DNA of 64,000 nucleotides. It comes from Argentina anserina (Eukaryota > Streptophyta > Magnoliopsida > Rosales > Rosaceae). The position numbers and the translations under genes were made by a program. The DNA is taken from positions 27,714,001-27,778,000 of the forward strand of contig NC_065873.1 of the NCBI RefSeq assembly GCF_933775445.1, read 5' to 3'. The notes beneath the pieces were generated by a model. That model was not told the origin of the DNA. It saw only the letters and a program-made list of their open reading frames with translations, and ran no database searches. Of the stretch, positions 35,701 to 48,713 are shown piece by piece (position 1 is the stretch's first letter; every line of letters begins with the position of its first letter).

Positions 35701-36307
35701 AATAAGTGTCGATATCATCTTCTTCTCTTTCTCAGGGTACTCAATCATCTCAAAGTAGATTATGATGCCCTCGATCCAGTGGTCCACTACCATATGATCC
35801 AGGCCTCTATGAAATACGACGTTGACAGACGATTAAAGTCCTTGATCAACTTAACACACGACTATCGTCGTCTCTAACGACAGCAGCATGGTCAACCTGT
35901 TCTACCCGTGGAGCAGCCTCCTCGTAAAGGTTCTCCACATTGCGGACTCAGCCTGCAACCCTACCTCGGTCGCGACCTCTCGTCTGTCCTCGGCCCTGTT
36001 CACGGCCCTTTTTCCAATTTCATCACCATCCAACAATTAACACTCAGTCATACATGTGAAGTCTCGAATTCGACAAAATAGATCCAACCAATATCAATCA
36101 TGAAATTCCAGAAGAAGGTGAATCATCGGAGTATCGTCACAATACTCTCTACAGGACCAAACCATAAGGTATGGCTCCTAACACTCTCGCGTACCCGACG
36201 ACATATCAATACCGAGGAGCATGTGATGGGTGCCCGCCTGCAGTCGGATCATCGCTCCCGGATGATATTGATAATCGCCAAATACACACTTAGGCTCTGA
36301 TACCAAC
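32717..36307 (-). pseudogene. Gypsy gag-pol remnant
   Basis: On the minus strand, 35640-35440 encodes a retropepsin tail (YDVIIGIDWLSPQYAVIDCF) and 33239-33045 encodes the end of integrase (FAYNDSYHSSIGMVPYEAL). Near 35900-36010 an arginine- and glycine-rich coding remnant resembles a gag N-terminus. Between them frames are short and interrupted, and no full reverse transcriptase can be read. The length is well below the usual 5-6 kb interior. Confidence 0.75.
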
Positions 36308-39241
36308 TGTAACGACCCCAAAATTCCAAGCCCAAAAACTCAAAATTTCAAAGTCGTTAGAACACCAAAACAATCTCAATGAAATCGAAATCATTTAACG
36401 TGCACAGCGGATCATCACTGAGTTCTCAATACAACTCAGAAAACCAATTATTACAAACCAAACATATAATTCAACATTATATCAATTGGAAGTGTATAAT
36501 CCTCACAAGATAGTCACACCAAATCCTCACTCATGCTGGAGATAAATAACTTTAAGTCCTCTGAGCGGTCCGTCAATTCCCGCTAATCCACACCTACGGA
36601 GTTATCCACTACACCATCGAATTGGTGCACCAGGATTGTAAACACAAACCCGGTAAGCTTTACAGCTCGTATGAGTAAAATGAAAATATATAACTCGCAT
36701 ATCAATATATACAAAAATCCACAAATCAAACAAATATAAATGCACTCATGAGTCAGTGGACGGCCCATCTGGTTGTCCCAAAGAAAAGAAGCGCTCATGA
36801 GAAATTAAGTAACCCTTCTGGTTACCCAAATGCATTTATAATACGGGTACCAAGAACGCTGGTACACATCTGTTACCCCTCTCGTAATACACCGCCGATA
36901 TTGGATAGCCACCCGCTACCCAACATCCAAAACAATCTGAGTACCCATGAGCAGATAATCACCCGTTACCTCACATGCAGTACTAAGGCAGACAGACTAG
37001 AGCTCTAACTGTATCGTAACTTTCGCCCGGCCAAAGGCTAGGTTCCGACTTGCCAAACACGTACAATAATCTCACATCATATTGTACCAATCACGTCCGA
37101 AGACAAATCAACATTTTAACAATCTCAATGTTAAAAATCACGTACAATAATCTCACATCATATTGTACCAAAAATCATGTCCGAAGACAAATCAACATTT
37201 TAACAATCTCAATGTTAAAATCACGTACAATAATCTCACATCATATTGTACCAAAAATCATGTCCGAAGACAAATCAACATTTTAACAAACTCAATGTTA
37301 AAATCACGTACAATAATCTCACATCATATTGTACAAATCAAAATCACATGCTCAATATTTAAATCTCGTCATCGAAATGACATAAATCACGATAAAATCA
37401 TAACAGTATATTATATAGCAAATTATATATATATGTACATATTTACCATTTATACAATATATATATAATCCATTATATCGTATACATGTCATATTTCATA
37501 AACACATCCGAAGACAAAACTCGTCCGAAGACAAAACTCGTCCGAAGACGAAACATTTTAACAAACTCATGTTAAAACCACGTACAATAATCACACCTCA
37601 TATTGTACAAAAATCACATCACATGCTCAACATTTAATTCTCGTCATTCGAAATGACCAATTCCAATGAATTCATAACAGTATGTAATATAGCAAACTAT
37701 ATATATATGTACTTATTACCATTTATACGATATATACGTAATCCACTATATTGTATACGTGTCGTAATTCAATATTAAAAACTCTTGCAAAAATCTTGAA
37801 TCACCGCAAGGGTAGATTCGTAAATAAGTGAGATTTTACTCACCTTATTGACTTGAGCGTAATCCCACAATTCCCGAAGATAATTCATTTCCTTGATTTA
37901 ACGATCACCTTGAAAAGATAAGAAAAGAATTTAGATTCGTTTCGTAAACCTTTAAATGCCGAAACAGTAATAATCGGTTACTGTTCAGAAATTTTCGGTT
38001 TTACGAAGTTACTGTTCACTGTTACTGTTCACTGTTACTATTCACGGTTACTGCAAAAATATACAATTAATATGTATTTCTGTACGTATAAATATTATAT
38101 ACGTATTTCTGTATGTATAAATATTATATACGTATTTCTGTATGGATAAATATTAATACGTATTTCTGTACGTATAAATATTAATACGTATTTTTGTACG
38201 TATACGTACTATTTAAATGTAAATACAATCTCAGTAAATAAATTTTACTAATTACTTTTTACATTTACTGAAAGTAATTTATATTTACATTTACCGTGGT
38301 AAATAAAAATTACATTTACATTTACCGTACATAGTAAATTACCAAAATACCCTTCTGTCAAAACTGTTCCACACTCCACCTCTACCTCCGATCCTCCTCC
38401 AAATCTTCCCCAAATCAATTCAAATCACCACACAATCACACATAAGCATCAAAATCATCATCTCATACCTAGATCGAACGGTGGAGGCTTCGAAAATCGT
38501 CGGAGAGGAACGAATCGCCGATCGTGTCGATTCGTCGAGGAGGTGTCGTCGTGTCCCTTCCCTCGAGCGTAGGTGTAGCAGGATTGAGGTGTGATGGAGG
38601 CGCACCTGCTCTACCCCTTAGCTTCGTCGGAGAAGGCTTGAACAGTGGCGAGTCGTTGCAGGGCAGAGGAGATAGGCGTCGCTCCTTGGCGACGAGAGGA
38701 GTCGCGTCTTGCCCGGAAGGAGAAGGAGTCGAGCTCGCGGATGCATGGAGACCGGCGGTGAGAGACACGGAGGTCGGAGCCCGTCGGATCGTGGCTGGAA
38801 ATTTTCTGAAGAAGGGAGTGAGGTTTCGGGGAGAGAGCGAAATGGAGAGGGAGGCGGAGAGAGTGAGGAGAGAGAGGGGTTTCCACAAATGGAAACCCTA
38901 AAACAGAAAAAGTTCTTTATATACTCGTTTCCAAATCGGAAACTAACTTCCGACGTTAATAACTTCTACATACATCATCTGATTAGAACGCGTCACATAC
39001 CCACGAACTCGTAACGACGTGCTCTACAACTTTCGTGAATGAAGTTTTCGCAACCGAGCAACAGGATAAAAGTCGATAATTTCGTTCGGAAACGTAACGT
39101 TTTTCTTATTAAACGTTCCGAAAACGTTTCCGTTTTTCGTTTCAAAACATCGCAAACAATCACATTCGTTTTAATCGAACTTTACAACTTAATAGAATTT
39201 AAATTTAACCAAATATTGTTTTGAAATTTAGGGTTATTACA
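36308..39241 (-). repeat. 5' LTR of the Gypsy element (2,934 bp)
   Basis: It is nearly identical to 29738-32716 apart from scattered substitutions, one extra tandem unit, extra copies of small words near 37500 and 38100, and the missing GC-rich block near 38358. Confidence 0.9.
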
Positions 39242-39844
39242 TTAGGCAAAACATAATTTAGTGAATTTTGAAGGGTGCTGACTTTATAATAACTATACTC
39301 ATACGTGTTAATTTATTGGTTACTGTGTAATAATGAAAAAGGCAGATTATATTCATGGCCACATCTATTTTGATTTTTATAACACAATCATTTTGTGTAA
39401 TTGAGTATAATAAAAAAATGTATTTTAGGTAAAACATATTTTAGTGATTTTCGAAGGCGCTGACATTTATAGATAGAGATATATGCACGTCTCTTCAATT
39501 ATGCTAATACCCTAGCACGTGCAAGGCACATGATGACTTAAAGGGTTATCAAATTGTACTAAGCCAATATGTTGAAGCCAACATCAATAATATATTCACT
39601 TAAAGGATCACTAAAGTTCTAGTTCAATCCTTTCAAAAAAAAAAAAGTTCTGGTTCAATTCCACTCTAGAGTCTAGACTCGTGATGAGTTTGGTTTTATC
39701 GGATAAGACTTATCAAAGAATCGAAAAAGTCCATTCCTTGAGTTATCAGGTAAATTATAGCCTTATAGGAGTCATAAATTATAGCCTTTGATTAAACTAA
39801 GTTACCCGATCGAGTAGAAGACGTACATGCGCTAGCTAGATATA
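39242..39844. repeat. Old direct duplication at the Gypsy insertion site, then spacer
   Basis: TTAGGCAAAACATAATTTAG (39242) is repeated as TTTAGGTAAAACATATTTTA (about 39425), each followed by GTGA-TTT-GAAGG and GCTGAC words about 185 bp apart. Beyond 39480 I see nothing specific. Confidence 0.55.
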
Positions 39845-40243
39845 TATCAGTCCATATCCAGATTGAAGTTTCACTCTGAAATTACAGAGTGAAGTTCCAA
39901 TTTTGACACATTTTTCGGTCAAATTTTTTCACCATAAGTGATTCAATATTTAGGTATGTTATTCAAGATCATATATATAAACTTTTATATAATTTGGACA
40001 TCGTTAAGATATTAAAATTAGATTAAATCAATGAATGAATTAAAACTGTTCAACGTGAACCGTTCGTATAAATCTCAATTTTGAAAGCTCAAACCATTGT
40101 CAAATTGGATGAAATCTTGAATAACATACCTAAATATTGAATCGCTTATGGTGAAAAAATTTGACAGAAAAGTGTGCCAAAATTGAAACTTCACTATGTA
40201 ATTTCAGAGTGAAGCTTCACTCTGGATATGTACTATATATATA
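39845..40243. mobile_element. Foldback MITE 1
   Basis: The left arm (CCATATCCAGATTGAAGTTT, then GTGATTCAATATTTAGGTAT) is repeated inverted on the right (ATACCTAAATATTGAATCGC, then AGCTTCACTCTGGATATG). Arms are about 130 bp and the loop about 100 bp. The flanks are TATATA runs, so the duplication cannot be fixed. Confidence 0.65.
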
Positions 40244-40654
40244 CGAGGTTTTTCAGGTAAAGAGGCCCTTATCTTAGCTTAAGGTACGGATTTTCATTTT
40301 TAACTAACTTTTCGATCGAGTTTTCACATCTCCACTGTCCAATATCTAGGCTATAATGTATAGATCATCTCCACAAAATTTCACCTGATTCCATCATCGT
40401 TAAGGTACTCATAACTTCGATTTTCTACTCAAAATATGAACGGTTCAGGTTCGGCAAATTCAATACATCAATTGGTTTTGATTAGTTTGATACCTTAACG
40501 ATCATGAAATCGGCTGAAATTTTGTGGAGATGATCTATACATTATAGCATAGATATTTGACGGTGGAGATGTGAAAACGCGATCTAAAAATTGAAAAGAA
40601 ATGAAAATCTGTACCTTAGCTTAAAGTACGGACCTCCGCACCTGAAAAGCTCCG
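40244..40654. mobile_element. Foldback MITE 2, directly after MITE 1
   Basis: The ends GAGGTTTTTCAGGT and ACCTGAAAAGCTCC are inverted copies, and the similarity continues inward (TTAGCTTAAGGTACGG with its complement near 40616; GATCATCTCCACAAAATTTC with GAAATTTTGTGGAGATGATC). Arms are about 170 bp. It is non-coding. Confidence 0.65.
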
Positions 40655-42759
40655 TGTGTGTATATATATACACACACACGGACCTTTTCATCTCTTTGTT
40701 CTGCGCAATCCCCAGCTAGTTATATCCGTTGCAATTAGACAATTCTTGGGTTTTGGTGATGCGAATGTACGTGTTTAGATGAAAATTGATTGCAACAATG
40801 AGATCAGCAAGCAATGAGGAGCTTGATTTGGACAAGCACCGACTGTTGAAAAAACAAGTCGCTGACAGATGATGCTTCACTAAATAGCAGAGATAGCTTA
40901 AGCTAGAAAGGCTTAACTTTCTTTTGAGCATTAGGGTTTCAAAGTAATCACATTTGCTTTACATAACACTTTTATTTTACTCGTATGAAATGAAGACCAA
41001 GACACCAAGTAATACCTAACTTTATAGTTTTTAAGGTTCGTGAATTATCGGCAATGCCCACCATCGTCGAGCTAAAGAAGCTTTTGTCTCGTTTGGTTTT
41101 CTTTGCAGATATAAAATGACCAAGTGGTAGAAAAGTAGACCACAAGCTTGATGATGATGAATGGTACGTGCAATGAATAGACTAATCATATTCCCCTGTT
41201 CTGTTTAGGTATACTTTGAGCACAAGGCTTTGCTTCCTTCTAATTATGTCAAGGTCTTCTTTGAGTTCTTTCTCTACCCTAGCTAGTTCTTCATCGTATA
41301 TCATTCCTTTTTAAAAAGAAGGGATATAATGGAATTGGGGTCGATGATAAGAGATCAGTACTAATTATAATATACATGTGATTGGCTCCAAATCTTGAGG
41401 TTAGCGAGATCCATATCTATATGTCACTTATAGTGGGAATTTGAGCTGGTGGTGCTCTTGCTTCTTCTATAATAGGGCCAATACTGGTTCATTTTCAGGC
41501 ATTCATGTATTCATGCTGCGATTCGGTGATTCGTCAAATGGTTAATTACTTAGTTGTTGTGCTACGAGCACCAACTTCAGCTGGTAAACCAAAATGATTA
41601 TAAAATCACAGCACAATGAGGAAGATATAATGATTATGCAAGAATTGAAAATAGAAAGACCACAAAAGATATAACAGGCCCAAGCCTAATATTTGGTTTG
41701 CTCCAGGCTCAAGCCCAAACCGAACTATTTCCAAAACTGTCCACCACCTTGTGGAACTGGTTTGCGGTTTGCCTGCTTTCAAGTTCCAAGTTCCAAGAGG
41801 CTTTTGGCTTTGGGATGTTTCAGTGTTTCACAACGGAAGCTGCAGCCTAGGTACTCTCCAACAGGTCGACGACCACAAGTAGCTTGTCATCTAAGTTCCT
41901 TACCTATTTGACAAAACTTGCAACAAGGGTCACAGCTTCTGTACTGTAAACTCCAAAAAAATTTCCCTCAGATGATCGAGTTGCGGCTGTTGCTTCAACT
42001 GGATGCTGAGGAACGGTTCTGTGCAGCTCCATTCCACCATTTCCTTGCAGAAAACAATCTGGAGACTAAATGTTTCTGGTACTACCACAACATTGTCGAT
42101 ATTTGCCCTGAAAATTTTGGCATTTCCTTTATGCAAATATGTGAGACATCTGTTTGATCAATGTAGGAAAATAGCCATTCAGTCCAACTTGACAACAACA
42201 AACACGTGACATAAAAGATATTAGGCTATTAGCTGCAGGACATGGAGTATATTTACAAGGCAGCGTTATGATCATAAGTAAAGAACAATGGCGGATCCAG
42301 GTAAAGAACATTGTTACTGTAAACCTCCTAAAGCACCAAGTATAAATCAAACATGAGACAACTAAACAAAAGACAAAATGCCTTTTCATTTCTTCAAAGA
42401 ACTGAGCAGTACAAAGGTACAAGACGATCGATCTCATAGGTAGTATGATTCAATCATTTCAATGTAGAATTCATTCTAAAAAAAAAAAAATCATTTCAAT
42501 GTAGAACAGTTGTACAGCAGCCATCCAATCCATTTTGACAACAATGCCATACATGAGACAGCTAAGATAGTAAGATAAGGCTGATTAGCAGAGAACATGA
42601 GAAACTGCATTGGCAAGGTAGCATCATAATGTTAGTAACTACAGAACACATTACTTTAAACTCGTTAAAATATCAATATAATCAAGCAGGCATCGCTTGG
42701 TTCTTGAGCAGAATGGGGAAGAAGTGCTACTCTATTTTGATTTCAAAAAAGGGCATCAA
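40655..42759. other. Spacer, no gene recognised
   Basis: Short random frames only. The last few hundred bases are the former 3' flank of the GT64 pseudogene. Confidence 0.4.
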
Positions 42760-43787
42760 TTATGATTGATCACAAAGCACCAATTTCCCTCCTTTTTGAC
42801 ACAGCCCTTGTTCACCAACAGAATTGACTACCTTCCCATAACTATACCTCAGAGGAATTCTCCCCAAAACCTTATGAAACTCACCTATACACTCCCCTCT
42901 TCTCTTCCTATGCTTCTCTTTCCTACTACTAGAACCCACCTGCGCAACCACCCCAGTCGATCCTCGGCGTCCTTCACCATCCCTATGGTCATGATCATTG
43001 CGTGCATCCCCCCAATCTCTGGCCTTCTCAGCACCGACCAATATAGGTCCGGCATTGACCTCATCTGCAATCACAAAATTCATTAATATGTCCTCACAAT
43101 TATGCATCTTATCCACGATCTTCCTCATGTTGGCCATCACAAGCCCTCCTGCGCAGCTGTACTGAAACAAATACTCACTTTTCAAAATCATAAACTTAGT
43201 GAGAATAATTGAGTACTTGTCTGGATGCACAGTCTAAATCCACTCTTTCATCGATAAGTCTATGTCATGTGATCTGACAAAGAACCCAATGAGACGAGCA
43301 GGGTTTAATCCCCACATTTGACATGCAAATTCAAAGGATTTGGGATCAACCTCAACATCATCATCACACACCAACACAGCTCGGGTCTTCATTAAGGGTC
43401 TGGGGAGGAACCAGTTATTGAGACTGTTTGATGATTGACAGATTAAGAAGATGCTATTAAAGCCAAATGAGAACTGTGTGAGATTGTTGGCATGTTGGGC
43501 CAAGGTTTGGGATGGGTTGAAGGGTTTCCCCAAAGTACAAGAATTGATGACACCAAAGAGGAGGCTGCACATGCAGTGACAATAGATTAGATGAGAGGGA
43601 TACGTGTCTCTGAGTAGCCATTGATTAGGACTGTTAGCTGGTCCGAGAGGAGAGTTCTTGGGTCCTGCTGAGCTATAGGGTCACAAGGATCGGAGGAAAT
43701 GGTACGATAAGAAAGCACAAGAACTTCCACAGAGTAGAAGAAGAATATGAAGCCGAGAATGACAAAGGTTGTTTGCAAGCAATTCAT
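42760..43787 (-). pseudogene. GT64 glycosyltransferase (exostosin-like, At1g80290-type) pseudogene
   Basis: Translation from the ATG at 43787 gives a membrane anchor (TTFVILGFIFFFYSVEVLVL) and the family block LINGYSETRIPLI. An in-frame TAA follows (about 43584-43586). A +/-1 frame change then occurs near 43515-43530, after which NSLNNWFLPR, CDDDVEVD (the DxD-type metal/nucleotide-sugar site) and RSHDIDLSMKEWI are read. A TAG replaces the conserved tyrosine of EWIYTVHP at about 43231-43233. The rest (YSIILTKFMILKSEYLF, NCEDILMNFV, the RDWGDARN block, SVGEQGLC) is clean to the stop at 42760. GT64 enzymes add sugars to sphingolipids or polysaccharides in the Golgi. With two stops and a frameshift it cannot make the full enzyme, yet much of the sequence is well kept, so decay looks recent. 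Confidence 0.85.
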
Positions 43788-45217
43788 ATCTAGTGAGTGA
43801 TTCTAACTCATTATAATGTTTGCATCAACCATAATGAGAATCATCAAAAGAGTGACTCTAACCTCTATATATCACGACACTCTTTGCATACAACAACATA
43901 ACCCCAATCGCACTGACAAACAGACCAAATCCCCCTTAATTATCAATTTGTTGTGAGAAGACCGAAAATCCGGAATCAAAATTATCACACTGCAACAAGT
44001 AGCAAGACATTCAAACTTATTTCGTGTAAAATGCAGAAAGCAATTAATAACACAAAGTATCTCATGCAATCCAATGTAGAATACCAGCCATCATTTCGAT
44101 AGTAAAGAAAAAACATATTTCCCAAACAAAAGAATGGTCTTTGATCACGATGAGATGTGTCCGACAGTAAAGGCATAAACTTAATTACGAGAGTATCTTC
44201 GAATCAGTTCTAGTCCAAAATACAAGCCAAAGCATATCACCTCATTCAATCGATCCCAAATAGAAAGAATGTCATAGAGTTTAACTTGGGTTTCTAGCTA
44301 AGATTCAATACTTGCAAGGTAGCTGAATATACAAAGCTACAACCAACCAACTACCAACTACCGCAACAAGAACAAGTAGTTGCAAAATAGTGAGATTGAA
44401 AAGAAGATATTGCCCAAGTTGGTACCTAATCACTAAGCAGAATCGCAGTGAGACGCTTCAGAGGCAGAGTTGGGTTCTCCTACCAAGAAGAAGGAACGTC
44501 GATCCGGTCACTCGGTTTTCCTCGGATTTGAAATCGATTTTTTATATATGAAGGATTTATATTTCAACTCCAAAGGCGCGGCTTTGGGATCTGGATGAAA
44601 AAGAAAAACGTAAAACCTATTCTGAGTAAAAATGTGAGCTATGGTAACGGATCAAGAGAAGTAAACTCTCCCAACGCATACCACTTGATTACAGTAGAGT
44701 AGCATGCTCCAAAGCACCATATACAAACCAATAAAGACTTCCCCATTCTCATGTTCTCAAGTCATTTCGCATGGTATATATATGCTCCATACTTTTTACT
44801 TTATAAACGATTACATTCAGGCCCCGTGTGACTTAAAGGGACATAAAATTTCTTATTTCTACTCTTTACTTCAAGAAGTTGGAAATCAAATTTAGTCACC
44901 AATTCTTTTCTAATGATTGTGATTTGTGAATGTAATATCTGATCAAATGTTTGGAAAATACTTTCCGGTTCTCCCAAAGGTGTACAGTCGTTTCCTTTGC
45001 TTGATGCCTTGATGGGTTGCATCATGCATGATATGCATGCTCAAAATTAAGTAAAGCAGGAAATGATAGAGTCGTGTAAGATTGAGGGAAATCATAAGAG
45101 ATAACAAAGCATTTATACAAAAATTCTTGAAATTGCACTCGTTTCTTTGTTTATCTTCGTTCCAACTAATTGAATCATCACCAAATGCCTCGACGATGAG
45201 TAGGGATATTGGCATAT
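43788..45217. promoter_or_regulatory. Old promoter of the GT64 pseudogene and spacer to DUF599
   Basis: A TATA-like CATATATAAA on the minus strand lies at 44541-44550, followed by a leader-like stretch toward 44450. Positions 44600-45217 hold no gene beyond the DUF599 3' UTR. Confidence 0.4.
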
Positions 45218-47105
45218 TCAAACAAAGTCCGAATCTCCAGAAGAATCCATATTCTTTCCTTTCTGATCAGGGCTTCTAATCACAAAATCCAAATTGTAAA
45301 GCATTGGCACCATGGTTATGGAGCACAAGAACACCAGCACCGGCCCAAAAATCCAAAGCAGTAGAGGCAGTGCTCCGTAGAACAGCCTATTCCCCACAGT
45401 GTTCAGAATGTAACCTTTCTCTAGAAGCTCCGCCACGTACTCGGGGGTCACTGGCGAAGTGGGATCTTGAGGACTGTTGATGAGGATGTTCACTTGGTTT
45501 ATAAACCTGATGGAAAGCGAGTGACACATGAAGGAGAAGAGGAAAATGGTGAGTAGGGTCACGTATTTGAGGGCGACCATGAACTCCCCATGAGCTCCGT
45601 AGACGGCGTCGTTCAGTGGCTTCTTCACGCTGTACGTGCTGCTAATCACGGCCGCCAGGCCGGAGCAGAGAAGGATCGACGTGGTGGCCATTAAGGTTGA
45701 TCCCATGATCGTATTTCGAAGCGTTTGGATTGCCAGAATGTTCTTCTTTTCATTGTCCTGCCAAAGTCATTGTAGGCTTGTAGCATAAGTTACGTATAGA
45801 TCACTGATATCAGGGTACTAAAGCAGTGATGTTCAATTACAAAGTAGAATACATTTGCTTTAAATTCTAGAATGTTTTACGGTCAAGAATTAATTAAACA
45901 TTTGATTGACCCCATATATCAGAAGTTATCAATTTTTAGGGTTTATTATCTTATATCCTTTGTATCCCACTGATCATGATCATCATGCACTTGGGTATTA
46001 TAACTTAATTTGGGTCTTATATATCCAACTATCCAAGCCTTTGCTCTGAATTTTGCAATTTTACTTGGTACCTCGATCGGGCAATATTGTTTCAATAAGG
46101 CTTATACTCAAAGGCAGAAAGAAAACGATATATACTCGTAAATCTTTAGTCAATGATTGAACTTTACCCTGTTTTTCATAGGACCAATCAATATAAGCAG
46201 TACTGCTGCTGCTGTTGCAGTAATGATGAAAAACCAATCAATATAATTAAGCAGTACTGCTGCTGCTGTTGCAGTAATGCAGTAGCTGACGCGGGAGGCA
46301 ATAGAAAACCTAACTGAGTGGATTTGTGAAGTAAAAGGAAGAATATGTTTGCGTAGTACGGTGTCTGTCCTGCAATTAGCTCGAGTTATCTCATAGCTTG
46401 TGCTGGTCGGACTGACTACGCTACGATGTTACTGTTATATATACTTCTTTTACTACCATAAATGAACGGAAAAATGGAAAATGCTCTTAATTGATTGAGC
46501 CCTAAAATTGAAGGATTGTTTCCCACTAACTACAAACGGTGTCAAAAACTTAGTAGGTATAGAGTCGATCACCATTTGTTCGAGAATACATGATGCACAA
46601 ATAACCACAGTACTTTTAGTTCTTGATCGATCAAGTAAGTTTGATCTGATATGAAATAATCACTTCCGGTTCTAGATACTTCTCAGTTTAATAAAAAATT
46701 TAGGTCACACAACTAAAATTAACCGGTAATGAATTGATCGAAGAGTCTAAATTAATGCGTACAACTCAATGCTAAGTTTATATTTCATATGAAATTCCTC
46801 ATAATCTGACCACAAATGTGTACCGGAATTTTAGTCATATACGTAGACAAATAAGAGTATAAGACGAATGACTTTAACCCCATATGAATGATTAGTTTAA
46901 GACAGCGTACGAATAGTTATTCTATATAGATAGGTACCTTGATCATTGCAGAGACCCATAATCTTCTTCCTCTGGTATTTATGCCGATGATTGTAGTCTC
47001 TGGATTATTACGAACGTTGTGCCACAACCATCCATGATAACCAGCTGTTATCAGAAACCCTAGGGGAACCAGAATCACATCCAAGTAGCACTTTCTCCAT
47101 TCCAT
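45218..47105 (-). CDS. DUF599 membrane protein (At4g31330-like)
   Basis: There are two exons, 47105-46938 and 45757-45218, and one 1,180 bp intron in phase 0, giving 235 residues. Exon 1 starts MEWRKCYLDVILVPLGF and carries the first membrane helix and the conserved GYHGWLWH segment. Exon 2 opens with the family signature DNEKKNILAIQTLRNTIMG and adds three helices (around SILLCSGLAAV, VTLLTIFLFSFM and LPLLLWIFGPVLVFLCSI). Four helices are usual for DUF599; no biochemical role is known to me. The start suits the N-terminal helix, and a TATA-like word lies about 70 bp upstream (47171-47180). Its closeness to SAUR and the coiled-coil gene fits the Arabidopsis chromosome 4 order. Confidence 0.9.
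46182..46279. repeat. 51 bp tandem duplication with CTG run in the DUF599 intron
   Basis: ACCAATCAATATAAGCAGTA at 46182 and ACCAATCAATATAATTAAGC at 46233 are both followed by CTGCTGCTGCTGTTGCAGTAATG. The second copy has a four-base insertion (ATTA). Confidence 0.85.
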
Positions 47106-48713
47106 GATATATTTAGCTAGCTCTCTTCTTATTTCTCACACAACTTGAGTGTTTTTCCTCTTCTTGCTCCTATAAATATATAGCCTTCAGTTTCCCAGCC
47201 TCCACTATCGTGCCTGGGCTCAGCTCTGTATATATAATACAGAAATGAATCTGGACTTGTTTAACTGTGTAATTCATTAGTCCGGAGCTCACTATACATA
47301 GTTCGTCGTCAAGGAGGACGAGGATAAAACATGAGCACAGCAACTAAAGTAGCATTACGAAAAGCAAAACCCACACTTTATTGCTAAATTACAGACATGA
47401 GTCTAATAATGGGGGTTATATCATGCATATATGAATAATTAATCTTTGCCTTTTCTCATCTGTCCACCTTATATTTAGCTTTTTTTGTCTCTCTCACTGT
47501 TTTTCTAACCATTTTCTTTTATCAATGGAGCTTATTTTCTATGCCAATTTGCCGCATTTAGTCTATGAGGAGATGCTAGCTAGGCCGATCGAGAGTTTGG
47601 CTCTGTCTACCTTATTATTATATGTTGTTTGAGTGCATTTAATTATATGACCATTGCATATATAGATTAGCACTAAGTAATTTGATAAAGTAAAATTTTT
47701 AAATGTTAGGTCAGAAACTAACAGTACTAAAGAGTAATTATTATGTGTACCGGATACATATAATATTTTTTCCACAAATTGGCTTAATAACAATCGTGTT
47801 TATTTTTTTAGAAAATTTGTAGACTTGTGTCCGAGGTCGAATAATTATTCACTATCAAACTGAAATCTATTGACATTTTCTTGAAGTGAATGTCATTTAT
47901 ATATCATATCCCATCTCTGTATGGTTCACAATTAAACGTGAACTCTAAACCAAAGAAGGCTATAGGGTAAATGCATGAGCAAAGAGAGTGAGAGTCTGAC
48001 AAGGAACGGGTTCATAGAGCACGCTTTGTTCATGACTCACCAAGGACTATATATACCAGCATATTATGTCGATCCACTAATTTGAGGGAAGGTTAACTAA
48101 GCAATACGTAACACTAATCAACATCAACATCCAACGAGCCGTTTCACTTTCCTATTAATCTGTTACTTATAATTCCTCAACTGGATGCAGAAAAAAAACG
48201 AAGATCATAAATTTTGTATCACTAAATTAGTACGTAAGATATAATCTATATATCCATGCAATGTTCATCAATGACAATCAATAATATCCAGCCAATATTT
48301 GTAAGTTGATTGGTTGATCCCATCTGCTCTCGATACCTGGATTGGTTATTGTAGCTAACTAGTTCGGTCATTTGGATCTCTCTCACTAAAAAAGAAATAT
48401 GTAAGTTCAGATCGTCTACTTATTAATATCTTAGCACTATCACAATTAGGTTCTTCCACAAGTAGGAGATTACATATCCACTTAGTTATCGTCGACTGTG
48501 CGCCAGCAATGAAGCAACTATATAGACCTAATCAAATACAACAATATTACTAGCTTATAATGTGCCGTTTTGGGCAATGCCCGTACGTCTGTATAAATAT
48601 TTAGGATGATCAGGGTACTTAATCAAGGTCCCTCTATCCTAGCCTCTACATACATTCGTGTTTGATCAGTCAGCAGTCCAAACATTTATAGTGGGATACA
48701 CACACGGATGATT
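47106..48713. other. DUF599 promoter and spacer
   Basis: After the promoter of DUF599 (to about 47300) nothing gene-like is seen up to the LINE. Confidence 0.4.

Larger units (their letters stand above)
29738..39241 (-). mobile_element. Ty3/Gypsy LTR retrotransposon, complete ends, decayed interior
   Basis: It is 9,504 bp and flanked by TTAGG (29733-29737 and 39242-39246). The primer site TGGTATCAGAGC (complement at 36294-36305) adjoins the LTR at 36308, and a polypurine tract (CCTTTAAGGGGAGTAGAA on the minus strand, 32717-32734) adjoins the LTR ending 32716, so it is oriented on the minus strand. Protease and integrase fragments of the chromovirus type are present. The interior is only 3.6 kb and lacks intact frames. 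Confidence 0.9.
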
